A stretch of DNA of 50,926 nt from NCBI GenBank assembly GCA_964422155.1, contig CAYQZZ010000008.1, positions 1 through 50,926 on the forward strand. Direction: 5' to 3'. This document shows, one piece after another, positions 24,277-32,922 of this stretch. Both the position numbers and the translations under genes were made by a program. A model generated the notes under the pieces. It was given only the letters and a program-made list of their open reading frames with translations, searched no databases and was not told the origin of the DNA. Source of the stretch: JBGPRB01 sp964422155. GTDB lineage: Bacteria > Chloroflexota > Dehalococcoidia > Dehalococcoidales > RBG-16-60-22. Every line of letters starts with the position of its first letter. The stretch's first letter is position 1.

Positions 24277-25436
24277 GTTCTTTTTACCACGCTGCGTGAA
24301 GTGCTGTCTTTGGTTATTTCCGCGGTGATAATGCGCTGAGCCAACTCCTTTATGGAAGAGGCCATGGAGCAATCGTCATTATTAATTATTGTGGCCTGAT
24401 TACCCGGTGATGGTGTCATAGCGCCAGCCTCATAAGGTATAATGCCCCATATGCTCACGGCAATATTGGGTTCAATATATGATTTTATACTGGGGAGTTC
24501 CTTTTGAGAGAAGGTTCCTACCGGGTCAGTAACCACAGCGCCGATTCGTTTTAGAGAGATGCCCAGGAAACGCAAGACGGTAATGATGGACTTCACTCCG
24601 GTCAGGGCTTCAGTGGTATAGTCACTGACAATAAGGGCAAGGTCACATTGCGAAAGAAACGACCTGGTCAGAGTCGTCGGTTGAAATGGCAGGTCTACCA
24701 GAAAATAATCGGTAGCCTCCCTGAATCTATTAAGCGGAAAATCAATATCGTCGGGTATGGTGTCCCCTGTGTCCTCGGAGGGCTGATGGATACGTAGCAC
24801 ACCTGCGCCTGTTTCGTGAACCACCAGGGATGGCTCCATGACACGACGGCCGGGAGCATCCACAGGCATCTGTGAGAGCTGGCGGATTGCACTTTTAGGT
24901 TTGACGCCAAGACGTTCAGAAATACTACCTTCATAGGGACCAAGGTCAACAGCGATAACCTGTTTGCCCATTTGCGCTAAAGCAATAGCTACGTTAACCA
25001 CAATAGTCGTGGTTCCTACTTTCTCTTTAGAGCCAATGAAGACAACCATTTTAGAATGGGCACCAGCTTTCTGTGCCAGGAGACTGTCTACCTTGCCGAC
25101 GATTTCTGAAGGAGTAGCTGGCTTGGTGAGATAATCATCCGCCCCCATGTTTAATCCGTTGGAAATATCTATTCGCTGAGCTTTACCCGAGAGCATAAGA
25201 ATGAGTGGCTGCGCCATTTGTCTTTCGGCTCGCAAACGATGGCAGACCTCCAGACCGTCAATACCTGGTAACATTACATTCAAAATGATGAGGTCAGGTA
25301 CCTCCTTCCGGGCTATCTGTAACCCTTCCAGCCCGTTTGATGTGGTAAATACCTGATAGCCACGTTTTTTCAGTACATACTCCATCAGCCGAATAGCGAT
25401 TGGGTCATCCTCGATAACCAGTATCCTTTTACCCAT
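24273..25436 (-). CDS. CpaE/TadZ-like protein: pseudo-receiver plus ParA-like domain
   Basis: Protein of 387 residues. Residues 3-120 are a response-regulator receiver. The acidic pair (D10, D11), Ser83 and Lys105 are kept, but the phosphoacceptor Asp is Asn53 (DLIILNVMLP). A ParA/MipZ-like ATPase domain follows (from about 130). Its deviant Walker A reads SKEKVGTTT, lacking the normal lysine after Gly, as reported for TadZ/CpaE proteins. Such proteins place pilus machines in the cell. Here it sits between the hybrid kinase and pilB. Loss of the phosphorylation Asp suggests constitutive or ligand-driven action. Confidence 0.85.
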   Translation of the reverse strand: MGKRILVIEDDPIAIRLMEYVLKKRGYQVFTTSNGLEGLQIARKEVPDLIILNVMLPGIDGLEVCHRLRAERQMAQPLILMLSGKAQRIDISNGLNMGADDYLTKPATPSEIVGKVDSLLAQKAGAHSKMVVFIGSKEKVGTTTIVVNVAIALAQMGKQVIAVDLGPYEGSISERLGVKPKSAIRQLSQMPVDAPGRRVMEPSLVVHETGAGVLRIHQPSEDTGDTIPDDIDFPLNRFREATDYFLVDLPFQPTTLTRSFLSQCDLALIVSDYTTEALTGVKSIITVLRFLGISLKRIGAVVTDPVGTFSQKELPSIKSYIEPNIAVSIWGIIPYEAGAMTPSPGNQATIINNDDCSMASSIKELAQRIITAEITKDSTSRSVVKRT

Positions 25437-25440
25437 TATT

Positions 25441-28128
25441 TCACCTGTTATCCTGTTTCAGAGGTATCGTGAAACTGAAAGTGCTGCCCGTTCCTTCAAC
25501 ACTTTCTGCCCATATACGTCCACCATGGGCTTCGACAATACGCTTGGAGATATAAAGGCCAAGGCCCAGCCCTCCAACCCTGGTGGTATTTTTTAACTGG
25601 TAAAATTTTTCAAAAAGGGATTTTATAGCCTCTTCAGCAATGCCAATACCCTCATCAGTAACCTGTACCAGTAAATCGTTACCTCTGACTTCAGCACTGA
25701 CACGTATGCTACCGCCATCGTTGCTGAATTTAATGGCGTTATCAAGAAGATTGAACATCACCTGCCTTAATCGCTGGCTATCTGCTTCAATATCGGGTAG
25801 TTGCGAGGGTATATTTTCCTTTATCACTATATTTTTTTGCTTAGCCATGCTACTAAAATCCCGCATAGAACCTCGGAGTAAATCTGCTATCGCGACGCGT
25901 TCCTTAGTGATATCAAAACGTTCCGATTCGATTGGTGAAATGTCAACCAGCTCATCAACCAGTTTGCGAAGGTGTTCGCTCTGGTCGGCGATAATGGTTA
26001 AAAATTCATTCTGCGTCTCAGTACTAGATACGTCACCTTCGAGTAATAATTTGGTAAAGGCCAAAATTGAGTGCAGCGGAGCTCGCAGTTCATGCACGAT
26101 ATTAGACATGAATTCAGATTGCATAGGGTCGAGATTGCACCTCTTTTCCGCAGCCTTGGTCATAACTTCTTCCGAGACCGCCTTAGCGGCCTCGGCTTCC
26201 TCTCTGGCGATTCTGGATTCTTCGTTGGCCCTGGCCACGGCCTTAGCCGAGGCAGCCTTGATTTCCTCAGCTTCCTCTCGCGCCAGTCTGGCTTCTTCAT
26301 TGGCTTTAGCCACGGCTTTATTTGAAGCTACCTTGGCAGCCTCGGCTTCCTCTCTAGCCAGTTTGACCTCTTCACCAGCCTTAGCTTTCTCCCTGGCCGA
26401 GATTGTTTTTACTTCTTCGGCTTCCTCCAGCGCCAGTCCGGCTTCTTTATTGGCCTTGGCAACGGCTGCGGCCGAAGCTATCCTGGCTACATCAGCTTCC
26501 TCTCGTGCCAGCCTGGTTTCTTCATTGGCTTTAGCTGAAGCTATCTTGGCAGCCTCGGCTTCCTCTCGGGCCAACTTGGCTTCTTTGTTAGCCCTGGCAA
26601 CGGCTTTGTTTGAAACTGTTTTAGCGGTTTCAGCTTCTTCTCTGGCCAGTCTGACCTCTTCACTGGCTTTGGCGATAGCCCTGGCTGAGGTTGCTTCGAC
26701 TTCCTCTCTAACGAGCTTGGCTTCTTTAGTGGCTTTAGTTATGGACTTGGTTAAGGTCGCTTCGGCCTCCTCTTGTATCGCTCTTACCTCTTGTCTAACT
26801 TTAGCCACAGCCCTGGTCGAGGCGGTCTTAATTTCCTCAGCTTCCTCTCGGGCCAGCCTGACTTCTTCAGTGGCCTTGGCGACAGCCCTGGCTGAGGCGG
26901 CCTTGACTTCCTCAACCTCTTCTCTGGCCAGCCGGGTTTCTTCATTGGCCTTGGCCAGGCCTGCTTCGGTATCCTCCTGTGTCAATCTTGCCTCTTGTTT
27001 GGTTTTAGCCACCGCTTTGGCCGAAGTTTTCTTAACTGTCTCAGCTTCCTCTCGGGCCAGTCTAGCTTCTTCACTAGCCTTGGCTAAGGCGGCCTTGGCT
27101 TTCTTAGCTTCCTCCCTGGCCAGCCTAGCTTCTTCATTGGCCTGAGACAAGGCGCCCTTGATTTTCTCAGCTTCCTCTCTAGCCAGTCTGGCTTCTTCAT
27201 TGGCTTTAGCTACGACTTTAGTTGAAGCTATCTTAGCGACCCCGGCATCCTCTCGGGCCAGCCTGGCTTCTTCACTGGCCTTGGCTATGATTTTAGCTGA
27301 TGTTATTTTAACTGTTTCGGCATCCAATCGGGCTAACTTAGTCTCTTCCTCTACCCTCTTGCGCTCGGTAATATCGCGTAATGAAGCCAAGTAGGCAGTT
27401 TCTCCCTGGTACTTTATTTCCACCACTTTTACTTCCGCCACAAGATTTTCCCCATCTCCACGGACTATGCCTAGCTCGGTTTTACCACCTTCAATCGCCT
27501 GCAACGAATCAATCGATTCTCCAAGCAGCTGTCCCGCTTTACAACCAAAGAGGGATTCCACAGCCGGATTGGCAAAACATACCGTTCCCTTTTGGTCCAC
27601 AATGATGATACCGTCAGGGTAATTCTTTATTATGTTATTAAATTGGGCTTCGCTGGACTCTGACTTCAACACAGACCACTGCTGAGCAATAGCACGGTAG
27701 ATAGAGCGCGCCAGCAGGTCTCTATTCAACTTTCCCTTGAACAGGTATTCTTGGGCGCCCTTTTTCAGTGCCTCAGTCTTATCCTTTTCGTTATCGAGCG
27801 GGGACAATATGATGATAGGTATGCTGCCAACTTGAGCGCGCACCTGAGTTAAAGCCTGAAGGCCGCGGCTATCTGGCACGCTCGGGTCCAGCAGGAGTAC
27901 ATCAATACCTCCTCTGGTAAGACGCTCGATTCCCACGGATAGTCTATCGGCGTACTCCAGAGTGAAGGTCCCCATTACTGACTGGGTTACCATCTTGCGT
28001 ATCAGATAGGCTTCTTTACGGTCACCGGTAACCAGCAGAACCTTTATCGGTTTGCTATCGGTTTTTAACCTGACGGCCGGCTCTGAGCTAAGACTTTTTA
28101 GGGGAATCCTGTTTTGGGTCTTCTGCAT
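25441..28128 (-). CDS. Hybrid histidine kinase with giant coiled coil
   Basis: Protein of 895 residues with no membrane helix. It has a receiver (about 27-148, Asp81 in LLLDPSV), a PAS domain (161-256, ending LRDITERKR), then about 400 residues of Ala/Glu/Arg-rich coiled coil (257-660) built from units starting EEARLAREEA. The unit length is mostly 25, 21 or 18 residues, matching sums of 7 and 11 (heptads and hendecads). HisKA follows (phospho-His 679 in NIVHELRAPLHS), then HATPase with N and G boxes (NLLDNAIKFS, GGLGLGLYIS). A sensor kinase joined to the pilus locus; it may signal to the neighbouring pseudo-receiver or to other partners. Coil DNA: 26149-27360. Long plus-strand frames there are antisense artefacts. 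Confidence 0.92.
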   Translation of the reverse strand: MQKTQNRIPLKSLSSEPAVRLKTDSKPIKVLLVTGDRKEAYLIRKMVTQSVMGTFTLEYADRLSVGIERLTRGGIDVLLLDPSVPDSRGLQALTQVRAQVGSIPIIILSPLDNEKDKTEALKKGAQEYLFKGKLNRDLLARSIYRAIAQQWSVLKSESSEAQFNNIIKNYPDGIIIVDQKGTVCFANPAVESLFGCKAGQLLGESIDSLQAIEGGKTELGIVRGDGENLVAEVKVVEIKYQGETAYLASLRDITERKRVEEETKLARLDAETVKITSAKIIAKASEEARLAREDAGVAKIASTKVVAKANEEARLAREEAEKIKGALSQANEEARLAREEAKKAKAALAKASEEARLAREEAETVKKTSAKAVAKTKQEARLTQEDTEAGLAKANEETRLAREEVEEVKAASARAVAKATEEVRLAREEAEEIKTASTRAVAKVRQEVRAIQEEAEATLTKSITKATKEAKLVREEVEATSARAIAKASEEVRLAREEAETAKTVSNKAVARANKEAKLAREEAEAAKIASAKANEETRLAREEADVARIASAAAVAKANKEAGLALEEAEEVKTISAREKAKAGEEVKLAREEAEAAKVASNKAVAKANEEARLAREEAEEIKAASAKAVARANEESRIAREEAEAAKAVSEEVMTKAAEKRCNLDPMQSEFMSNIVHELRAPLHSILAFTKLLLEGDVSSTETQNEFLTIIADQSEHLRKLVDELVDISPIESERFDITKERVAIADLLRGSMRDFSSMAKQKNIVIKENIPSQLPDIEADSQRLRQVMFNLLDNAIKFSNDGGSIRVSAEVRGNDLLVQVTDEGIGIAEEAIKSLFEKFYQLKNTTRVGGLGLGLYISKRIVEAHGGRIWAESVEGTGSTFSFTIPLKQDNR
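26149..27360 (-). repeat. Degenerate in-gene repeat of 75/63/54-bp units
   Basis: Encodes the kinase coiled coil. About 16-17 units with the conserved EEARLAREEA start differ by internal lengths of 25, 21, 22-23 or 18 residues. The units stay in frame throughout. Such arrays readily gain or lose copies. Confidence 0.85.
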
Positions 28129-28580
28129 TCACATCCACCTTTTCCATTTTTCATGGCGCTCAAGGCCGATTTATTTGCCAAGGCACTGCTCCGCTTTCCA
28201 ATAAAGCGCATTATCCAGCTTTAGCTCTTTAATCGCTATTCAAGCACCATTGTCATTCAGTTTGGTCCGCTATCATTGATGACGGACATCCCCATAAAAA
28301 ACTACATATTAGTAGTACGGCTGTATGCCTTGTTCATGCCGCTCATTCATCCAGCTCCAACAGCTAAAAAGCACAAGCCCATGAACTCCCAGCCTTGACT
28401 TACCGTACTTTTATATTTTTAGTCTTACCGTTGGCGAGTACAGCGTCTGAGGGAAAATAAGTAACCAGAAGCTGTACTCGACCATCTTCCACAGGGCCAT
28501 CACACACCGTGACCGCCCCAGCTGCCATTGCCAGGTTACCATCACGGACCCCTTACAGCAGCTATTTAACCTGCTATTAA
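28129..28580. other. Gap between pilin and kinase genes, possible gene remnant
   Basis: No start-to-stop gene fits. On the minus strand, an open frame at 28552-28400 reads like protein sequence (VRDGNLAMAAGAVTV, then VQLLVTYFPSDAVLANGK) but lacks a plausible start and follows a stop. It may be the tail of a decayed pilus gene. 28129-28399 shows nothing recognisable. Confidence 0.4.
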
Positions 28581-28931
28581 TTAGTGTTGCGTAACCAGTC
28601 CTGTACCATCACACGAATAGTTTGCACTGGTGGTGGCTGAGCGTAAGTAGCTCGGGTATATCGGGTAGCCCGTGGGGAATCCCGCCATATTTTGTGTTGT
28701 GGTAGTAGCGTTTACCGTACTCATTATTAGCTGTGCCATCATCACGTCCATAGCTGTTTGCACAGTTACCAGCTCAGCCTTCTTGGCCGCTGTATCACCC
28801 CTGGTAGTAATTCCGGTGAAGTTGGGCAGAGCTATAGCCATCAGTATTCCCAGAATGGCGATGACGATTACCAACTCAATTAAGGTAAAACCCCCGTTGC
28901 TCTGATGTATCCTTCTGATTAACCCTTTCAT
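28581..28931 (-). CDS. pilA: Major type IV pilin
   Basis: Protein of 116 residues. A short basic leader precedes the processing site and helix NGGFTLIELVIVIAILGILM: Gly at -1, Phe at +1, Glu at +5. The body has the alpha-1 helix followed by a small variable domain (TTRGDTAAKKAELVTVQTAM) ending TSANYSCDGTGLVTQH; only one Cys is seen, so no C-terminal disulfide loop. Strong AAGGAGG 8 nt before ATG suggests high expression, as expected for a fibre subunit. It leads the pilus genes, about 450 bp before the kinase. Confidence 0.88.
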   Translation of the reverse strand: MKGLIRRIHQSNGGFTLIELVIVIAILGILMAIALPNFTGITTRGDTAAKKAELVTVQTAMDVMMAQLIMSTVNATTTTQNMAGFPTGYPIYPSYLRSATTSANYSCDGTGLVTQH

Positions 28932-29060
28932 TTGTTTAACCTCCTTATATTTTGGGATACTGTTTCATTTTCAAATTTCTCTCTTCTTACAATATTCACC
29001 TCCTGTCTTACTTGGCTATCCGGTTCCCTGACTGCTACTATTGTGAAGAACCGTCCGATA

Positions 29061-29291
29061 TTAATCATTTTCTGACCTAAATTGGCCAATCGAGCTTATT
29101 CGGTTAGCCTCATGATTTAATCTATCAACATCATCCTCGGTAAAGAGCCTCCATCTTCTCCTATCTCTGTATTCGGGTAATTTTAAATTCCCCTGTCTGA
29201 GCCACCTGAGTAAAGTCGTCCTGCTAATGCCAACCATACGGCAAGCCTCGGAGGTTCTATAGTATTTTTGACCATTTATAGCTATGGGCAT
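29061..29291 (-). CDS. Small MerR/BldC-type HTH regulator
   Basis: Protein of 76 residues that is almost only a DNA-binding domain: YRTSEACRMVGISRTTLLRW, then a wing and LFTEDDVDRL. It lacks the effector-binding domain of full MerR proteins, like BldC-type small regulators. I start at ATG 29291, behind AGGAGG at 9 nt; the longer frame to 29387 has no support. It is upstream of the pilin gene in the same direction and divergent from the HD-GYP gene. Control of the pilus genes is inference from position. Confidence 0.78.
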   Translation of the reverse strand: MPIAINGQKYYRTSEACRMVGISRTTLLRWLRQGNLKLPEYRDRRRWRLFTEDDVDRLNHEANRISSIGQFRSEND

Positions 29292-29368
29292 TTTACTAAT
29301 CCTCCTGTCTTCTCCATACACATTAAACAGGCTTGCTCTATTTTGATACAGGTTGACATAGTTTGGTC

Positions 29369-29384
29369 GTATTAATATTAATAC
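29369..29384. promoter_or_regulatory. Perfect 16-bp palindrome GTATTAATATTAATAC
   Basis: A perfect self-complementary 16-mer, 78 bp upstream of the MerR-type gene start and in the divergent region before the HD-GYP gene. A candidate operator. The remaining gap 29292-29742 shows no gene; no promoter I trust was found. Confidence 0.45.
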
Positions 29385-29742
29385 CACTGCGACTGTTTCT
29401 GGTGAACAATACTAACCCTAGTTTTAACTGGAGGATTTACCCTAAAATAACTCGACTCTCAGATTCCCCAATTGATATCAAGCCATCAACCGGCCAGGTT
29501 CAGTATATTTCTGGCTGAGTCTATATTTCCCCCTTAGGCTCTCTTTTTTAATGGATATTGAAGAGAATACGGGCCGTAAAGATATTTACTTAATTGTTGG
29601 TTCTTTCTGACGCTTATTTATGGTTCATTTACCCCTTTGCTGCTATTAATAACATTATTGAAACCTGTGAAAACCCGGCTTGAGATGGTGAAAAAACATA
29701 TCTGGCCATTCAGCTATATCTAATAGCTGATAAGGAGACAGG

Positions 29743-30849
29743 ATGCAAAATCTTCGGAGAAAAGAACCAGGAACAAATAAAAGTTTTGACCTACTCAATA
29801 AAATATGGAGAGAAGTAGGTTCCGCCAAACAGTTAGATACCATTATCACCAGTATCACGCAGATGGCCCGATATGCCCTCAATGCCTCGTTTTCATCGAT
29901 GTATCTTCTTGACGAAAAAACGCAGGAGTTGTTCCTGAGGTGTACCAATGGTCCGATAGAAAATCAAATCAGGCGATTCCAAATGAATAATCAGGCTGGT
30001 ATTACCGGCTGGGTAGCCCAGACCGGCCAGCCATTAATAGTCAATGATGTTAATAAAGACCCGCGTTTTAATAGATTAGTTGACGAAATTTATGGTTTCC
30101 CCACGAAGTCAATCATCTGTGTCCCGCTGATTATTCACCGTACAGTTATAGGTATCATCAAGGTAATTAATAAAGAGGGAGGCACTGATTTCGGCTGGCA
30201 GGACCTGCAAACCATGGTAGCCGTAGCCGCTACGGCGGCACTGACGGTAGAAAATCTCAAATTAAATGAATGTTTACAGGATTCCTATAAAAGTACTGTC
30301 AATGCTCTGGTGTCACTATCTGATGCCAAGGAAATCACCAGTGGCGGCCACTCAAAACGCGTAGCCCAATATGCTCTTATGGGAGCAACTAATCTCTCTC
30401 TCTCGGAAGAAGAGAAACGAAATATTGAGTATGCGGCCATTCTTCATGATATAGGTAAACTCGCTATCCCCGATAGCATATTGAACAAGTCTGGTACCTT
30501 AACTCACGAGGAATGGAGGATATTGCGCAGTCACCCGCAGATAAGCTTCAATCTGCTCAAAGTAATCCCCTTTCTTGTAGAAGCCAGCCAGCTTATTCTC
30601 TGTCACCACGAGAGATATGACGGTATGGGGTATCCCTACGGACTAAAAGGGGAAGCTATACCTATTGGAGCTCGCTTGATAGCAGTCGCAGACGCTTTTG
30701 ACAATATGACTACGGCGCACGCTTACCGCGCGGCAATCAGTACGAGAGACGCCTTTGTAGAGTTAGGTAAATGCGTGGGTAGTCAATTCTGCCCGGTTGC
30801 GATAAAAGCATTCTACGCCGGTTTTCTCCGCACTCACCCGTCAGTCTAG
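29743..30849 (+). CDS. GAF/HD-GYP cyclic-di-GMP phosphodiesterase
   Basis: Protein of 368 residues. A GAF sensor domain (about 20-175) precedes an HD-GYP domain with the full set: the HD pair ILHDIGK (near 230), HHERYDGMGYPYGLKG (HHExxDGxGYP) and GARLIAVADAFDNMT. It should hydrolyse c-di-GMP. It is divergent from the pilus locus, whose PilB has an MshEN-like N-domain that can bind c-di-GMP in relatives, so it may tune pilus activity. GGAGACAGG precedes ATG. Confidence 0.9.
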   Translation: MQNLRRKEPGTNKSFDLLNKIWREVGSAKQLDTIITSITQMARYALNASFSSMYLLDEKTQELFLRCTNGPIENQIRRFQMNNQAGITGWVAQTGQPLIVNDVNKDPRFNRLVDEIYGFPTKSIICVPLIIHRTVIGIIKVINKEGGTDFGWQDLQTMVAVAATAALTVENLKLNECLQDSYKSTVNALVSLSDAKEITSGGHSKRVAQYALMGATNLSLSEEEKRNIEYAAILHDIGKLAIPDSILNKSGTLTHEEWRILRSHPQISFNLLKVIPFLVEASQLILCHHERYDGMGYPYGLKGEAIPIGARLIAVADAFDNMTTAHAYRAAISTRDAFVELGKCVGSQFCPVAIKAFYAGFLRTHPSV

Positions 30850-30946
30850 TAATAACCCTCAGTCTGCAGGAAGCAGTGCTATCTATACCAGAGGTTCTAC
30901 GAACCGATTGAACCAAAACCCGGACTACGCTATCTATCCAACCTCT

Positions 30947-30975
30947 TTGACCACTTGATATTTAAGTGCTAGAAT
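30947..30975 (+). promoter_or_regulatory. Promoter of yebC-ruvCA
   Basis: TTGACC at 30947-30952, 17 bp, then TAGAAT at 30970-30975; start codon of yebC follows at 31016. Confidence 0.6.
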
Positions 30976-31015
30976 TATCAACTAGGGGGATTCGAGGTTA
31001 AGGAGGAATACGGCG

Positions 31016-31768
31016 ATGTCTGGGCATTCTAAGTGGTCAAAAATCAAACATCAAAAGGGTGTTGACGATGTCAAGAGGGGTAACCTTTTTACCAAGCTGA
31101 CCCGGGAGATAATAATAGCCTCACGCGAAGGTGGCAGCAATCCTGGCGGCAACTTCCGCTTACGCCTTGCCATCCAGAAAGCACGCGATAGTAACATGCC
31201 CCTGGATAACATCGATAGAGCCATCAAGAAAGGCAGCGGCGAGCTTGGGGGAGGCAGCCTGATCGAGATGGTACTTGAAGGCTACGGACCCAGCGGTATA
31301 GCCGTAATGGTCAATGCCCTCTCGGACAATCGCAACCGGACCGTACAGGAAGTGCGGAGCACGTTTACCCGTCACGGCGGCAGTCTGGGAGAAAGCGGCT
31401 GCGTCTCCTGGCTTTTTAATTCCAGGGGAGTCATCAACATCATAGCCGAGAATATCGATGCCGACGAACTGGCCCTCACGGCGATAGACGCCGGCGCCGA
31501 GGACGTTCAGGTGGAAAGTGGCATTGTTGAAGTATATACCAAGCCGGAAGCGCTGGAAAAGGTCAGGGCAACCCTGGAACAGAAAAACGTGAAAATCGAA
31601 TCAAGCGAGCTGCAAATGGTGCCAAAGACTCTGGTTAAACTCGATGAAAAAGCCGCTATGCAGGCATTGAAGTTGCTGGATAGGCTGGAGGAAATTGACG
31701 ACATCCAGAACGTGTACAGCAATGCCGATATCCCCGATTCCGTCCTGGCGAGCCTGCAGACCTCATAA
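31016..31768 (+). CDS. yebC: YebC/PmpR-family regulator
   Basis: Protein of 250 residues, the normal family length. The N-terminus begins MSGHSKWSKIKHQKGVDDVKR, followed by FTKLTREI, and the core has the FEGYGP-like LEGYGPSGIAVMV segment. Known members act as transcription regulators or aid translation of proline stretches. A strong AAGGAGGA site precedes ATG. It lies directly upstream of ruvC-ruvA, a common order. Confidence 0.95.
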   Translation: MSGHSKWSKIKHQKGVDDVKRGNLFTKLTREIIIASREGGSNPGGNFRLRLAIQKARDSNMPLDNIDRAIKKGSGELGGGSLIEMVLEGYGPSGIAVMVNALSDNRNRTVQEVRSTFTRHGGSLGESGCVSWLFNSRGVINIIAENIDADELALTAIDAGAEDVQVESGIVEVYTKPEALEKVRATLEQKNVKIESSELQMVPKTLVKLDEKAAMQALKLLDRLEEIDDIQNVYSNADIPDSVLASLQTS

Positions 31769-31823
31769 TTTTAATTACTGATTTTAAATAGCCTTACTCC
31801 CAAGAGTCTCCTCAGAATATGAA

Positions 31824-32330
31824 ATGAAAATTTTAGGAATCGACCCGGGCACAGTGGTGATGGGCTACGGTGTGGTCGAAAGCGAGAATGATGAACTTGC
31901 CCTGGTTGATTTCGGTGCTATCACGGTCCCGAAACGCTACCAAATCGGCGAACGTTTGAATTACCTCTATAACGAGCTTCTTAAAGTTATCCAACGCCAC
32001 CACCCGGATGCCGTCGCCGTGGAGCAACCTTTTATCGCCAAAAACGTGAGGTCGGCTATGGCTATCGGCCGCGCCCAGGCGATAGCCCTCCTGGCCGCCG
32101 CCAGTAAGGGCATCCCGACCTATGAATATACGCCGGCGCAGGTGAAGCAGAGAGTAGCCAACTACGGGGCCAGCAGCAAGGAGCAGATTCAGGAGATGGT
32201 CAAACTCCAGCTCGGCCTGGCGGAAGTGCCCCAGCCGAACGATGCCGCCGATGCCCTAGCGGTGGCTATCTGCCATGTGCAGGAGATGCATATCAACAAC
32301 CTGCTCGCCGGCCGGAAGGAAAGAGAATGA
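31824..32330 (+). CDS. ruvC: Holliday junction resolvase RuvC
   Basis: Protein of 168 residues. It cuts Holliday junctions with RuvAB. The RNase-H-like acidic residues are in ILGIDPG (Asp7), VEQPF (Glu), and the late NDAADALAVAICH. Length is normal. The stop overlaps the ruvA start by 4 bp, so they are coupled. No ruvB follows in this window. Confidence 0.95.
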   Translation: MKILGIDPGTVVMGYGVVESENDELALVDFGAITVPKRYQIGERLNYLYNELLKVIQRHHPDAVAVEQPFIAKNVRSAMAIGRAQAIALLAAASKGIPTYEYTPAQVKQRVANYGASSKEQIQEMVKLQLGLAEVPQPNDAADALAVAICHVQEMHINNLLAGRKERE

Positions 32331-32911
32331 TAGCCAGCCTTAGCGGTAAAGTAGAGTCGCTGGGGGGCGATTCGGCGATTATCAACGTGGGGGGTGTCGG
32401 CTTCAGAGTATATATGCCTACCACCGTCCTGAGCACGCTGGGGAAGCCCGGTGACGCTGTCAAGGTCTATACCCACCTCCACGTGCGCGAGGACAATATC
32501 GCGCTTTATGGCTTCGCCTCCACCGAGGAACTGTGGCTCTTCGAGACGCTCCTCGGGGTAACCGGACTGGGTCCAAAACTGTCACTGGCGATGCTTTCGG
32601 CGCTGAGCCCGGAGCAGATTACCATGGCCATCGCCACCGGCAGCATCGATATGCTGGACATGATTCCGGGCATCGGCAAGAAGGTAGCCAGCCGCATCAT
32701 CCTGGAACTCAAGGAGAAAATCGGCGCGGGGTGGGTTATCAGTCCCGCTACCCAGATAGCCAAAGAAAATACGGACGTGCTGGCAGCGCTGACCTCCCTC
32801 GGGTATTCAGCCGCAGAAGCTGTCAGGGCCGTGGGCGCCCTGCCCGCCGACCGTGAGCTCAAGCTGGAGGAGAAGGTCAAGCTGGCTTTGCAGTACCTCG
32901 GCAGCAGGTAA
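32327..32911 (+). CDS. ruvA: Holliday junction DNA-binding subunit RuvA
   Basis: Protein of 194 residues. An N-terminal OB-fold (GKVESLGGDSAIINVGGVGF) is followed by two HhH motifs (GVTGLGPKLSLAMLS and IPGIGKKVASRII) and a C-terminal UBA-like domain (DVLAALTSLGYSAAEAVRAV) that binds RuvB. Overlaps ruvC by 4 bp. Confidence 0.95.
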   Translation: MIASLSGKVESLGGDSAIINVGGVGFRVYMPTTVLSTLGKPGDAVKVYTHLHVREDNIALYGFASTEELWLFETLLGVTGLGPKLSLAMLSALSPEQITMAIATGSIDMLDMIPGIGKKVASRIILELKEKIGAGWVISPATQIAKENTDVLAALTSLGYSAAEAVRAVGALPADRELKLEEKVKLALQYLGSR

Positions 32912-32922
32912 GGAGTCCGTCA

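Noticed and set aside
25640..27145. A 501-codon plus-strand frame (with 27158-27394) opposite the histidine kinase
   Set aside because: It is the antisense of the Ala/Glu-rich coiled-coil repeats, whose codon bias leaves the opposite frame open; its product is Ser/Ala/Leu low-complexity with no domain or ribosome site.
28932..29060. c-di-GMP riboswitch upstream of the pilin
   Set aside because: I looked for the conserved GEMM core and did not see it; only a ribosome-site-like AGGAGGTGA and a 7-codon frame are there.
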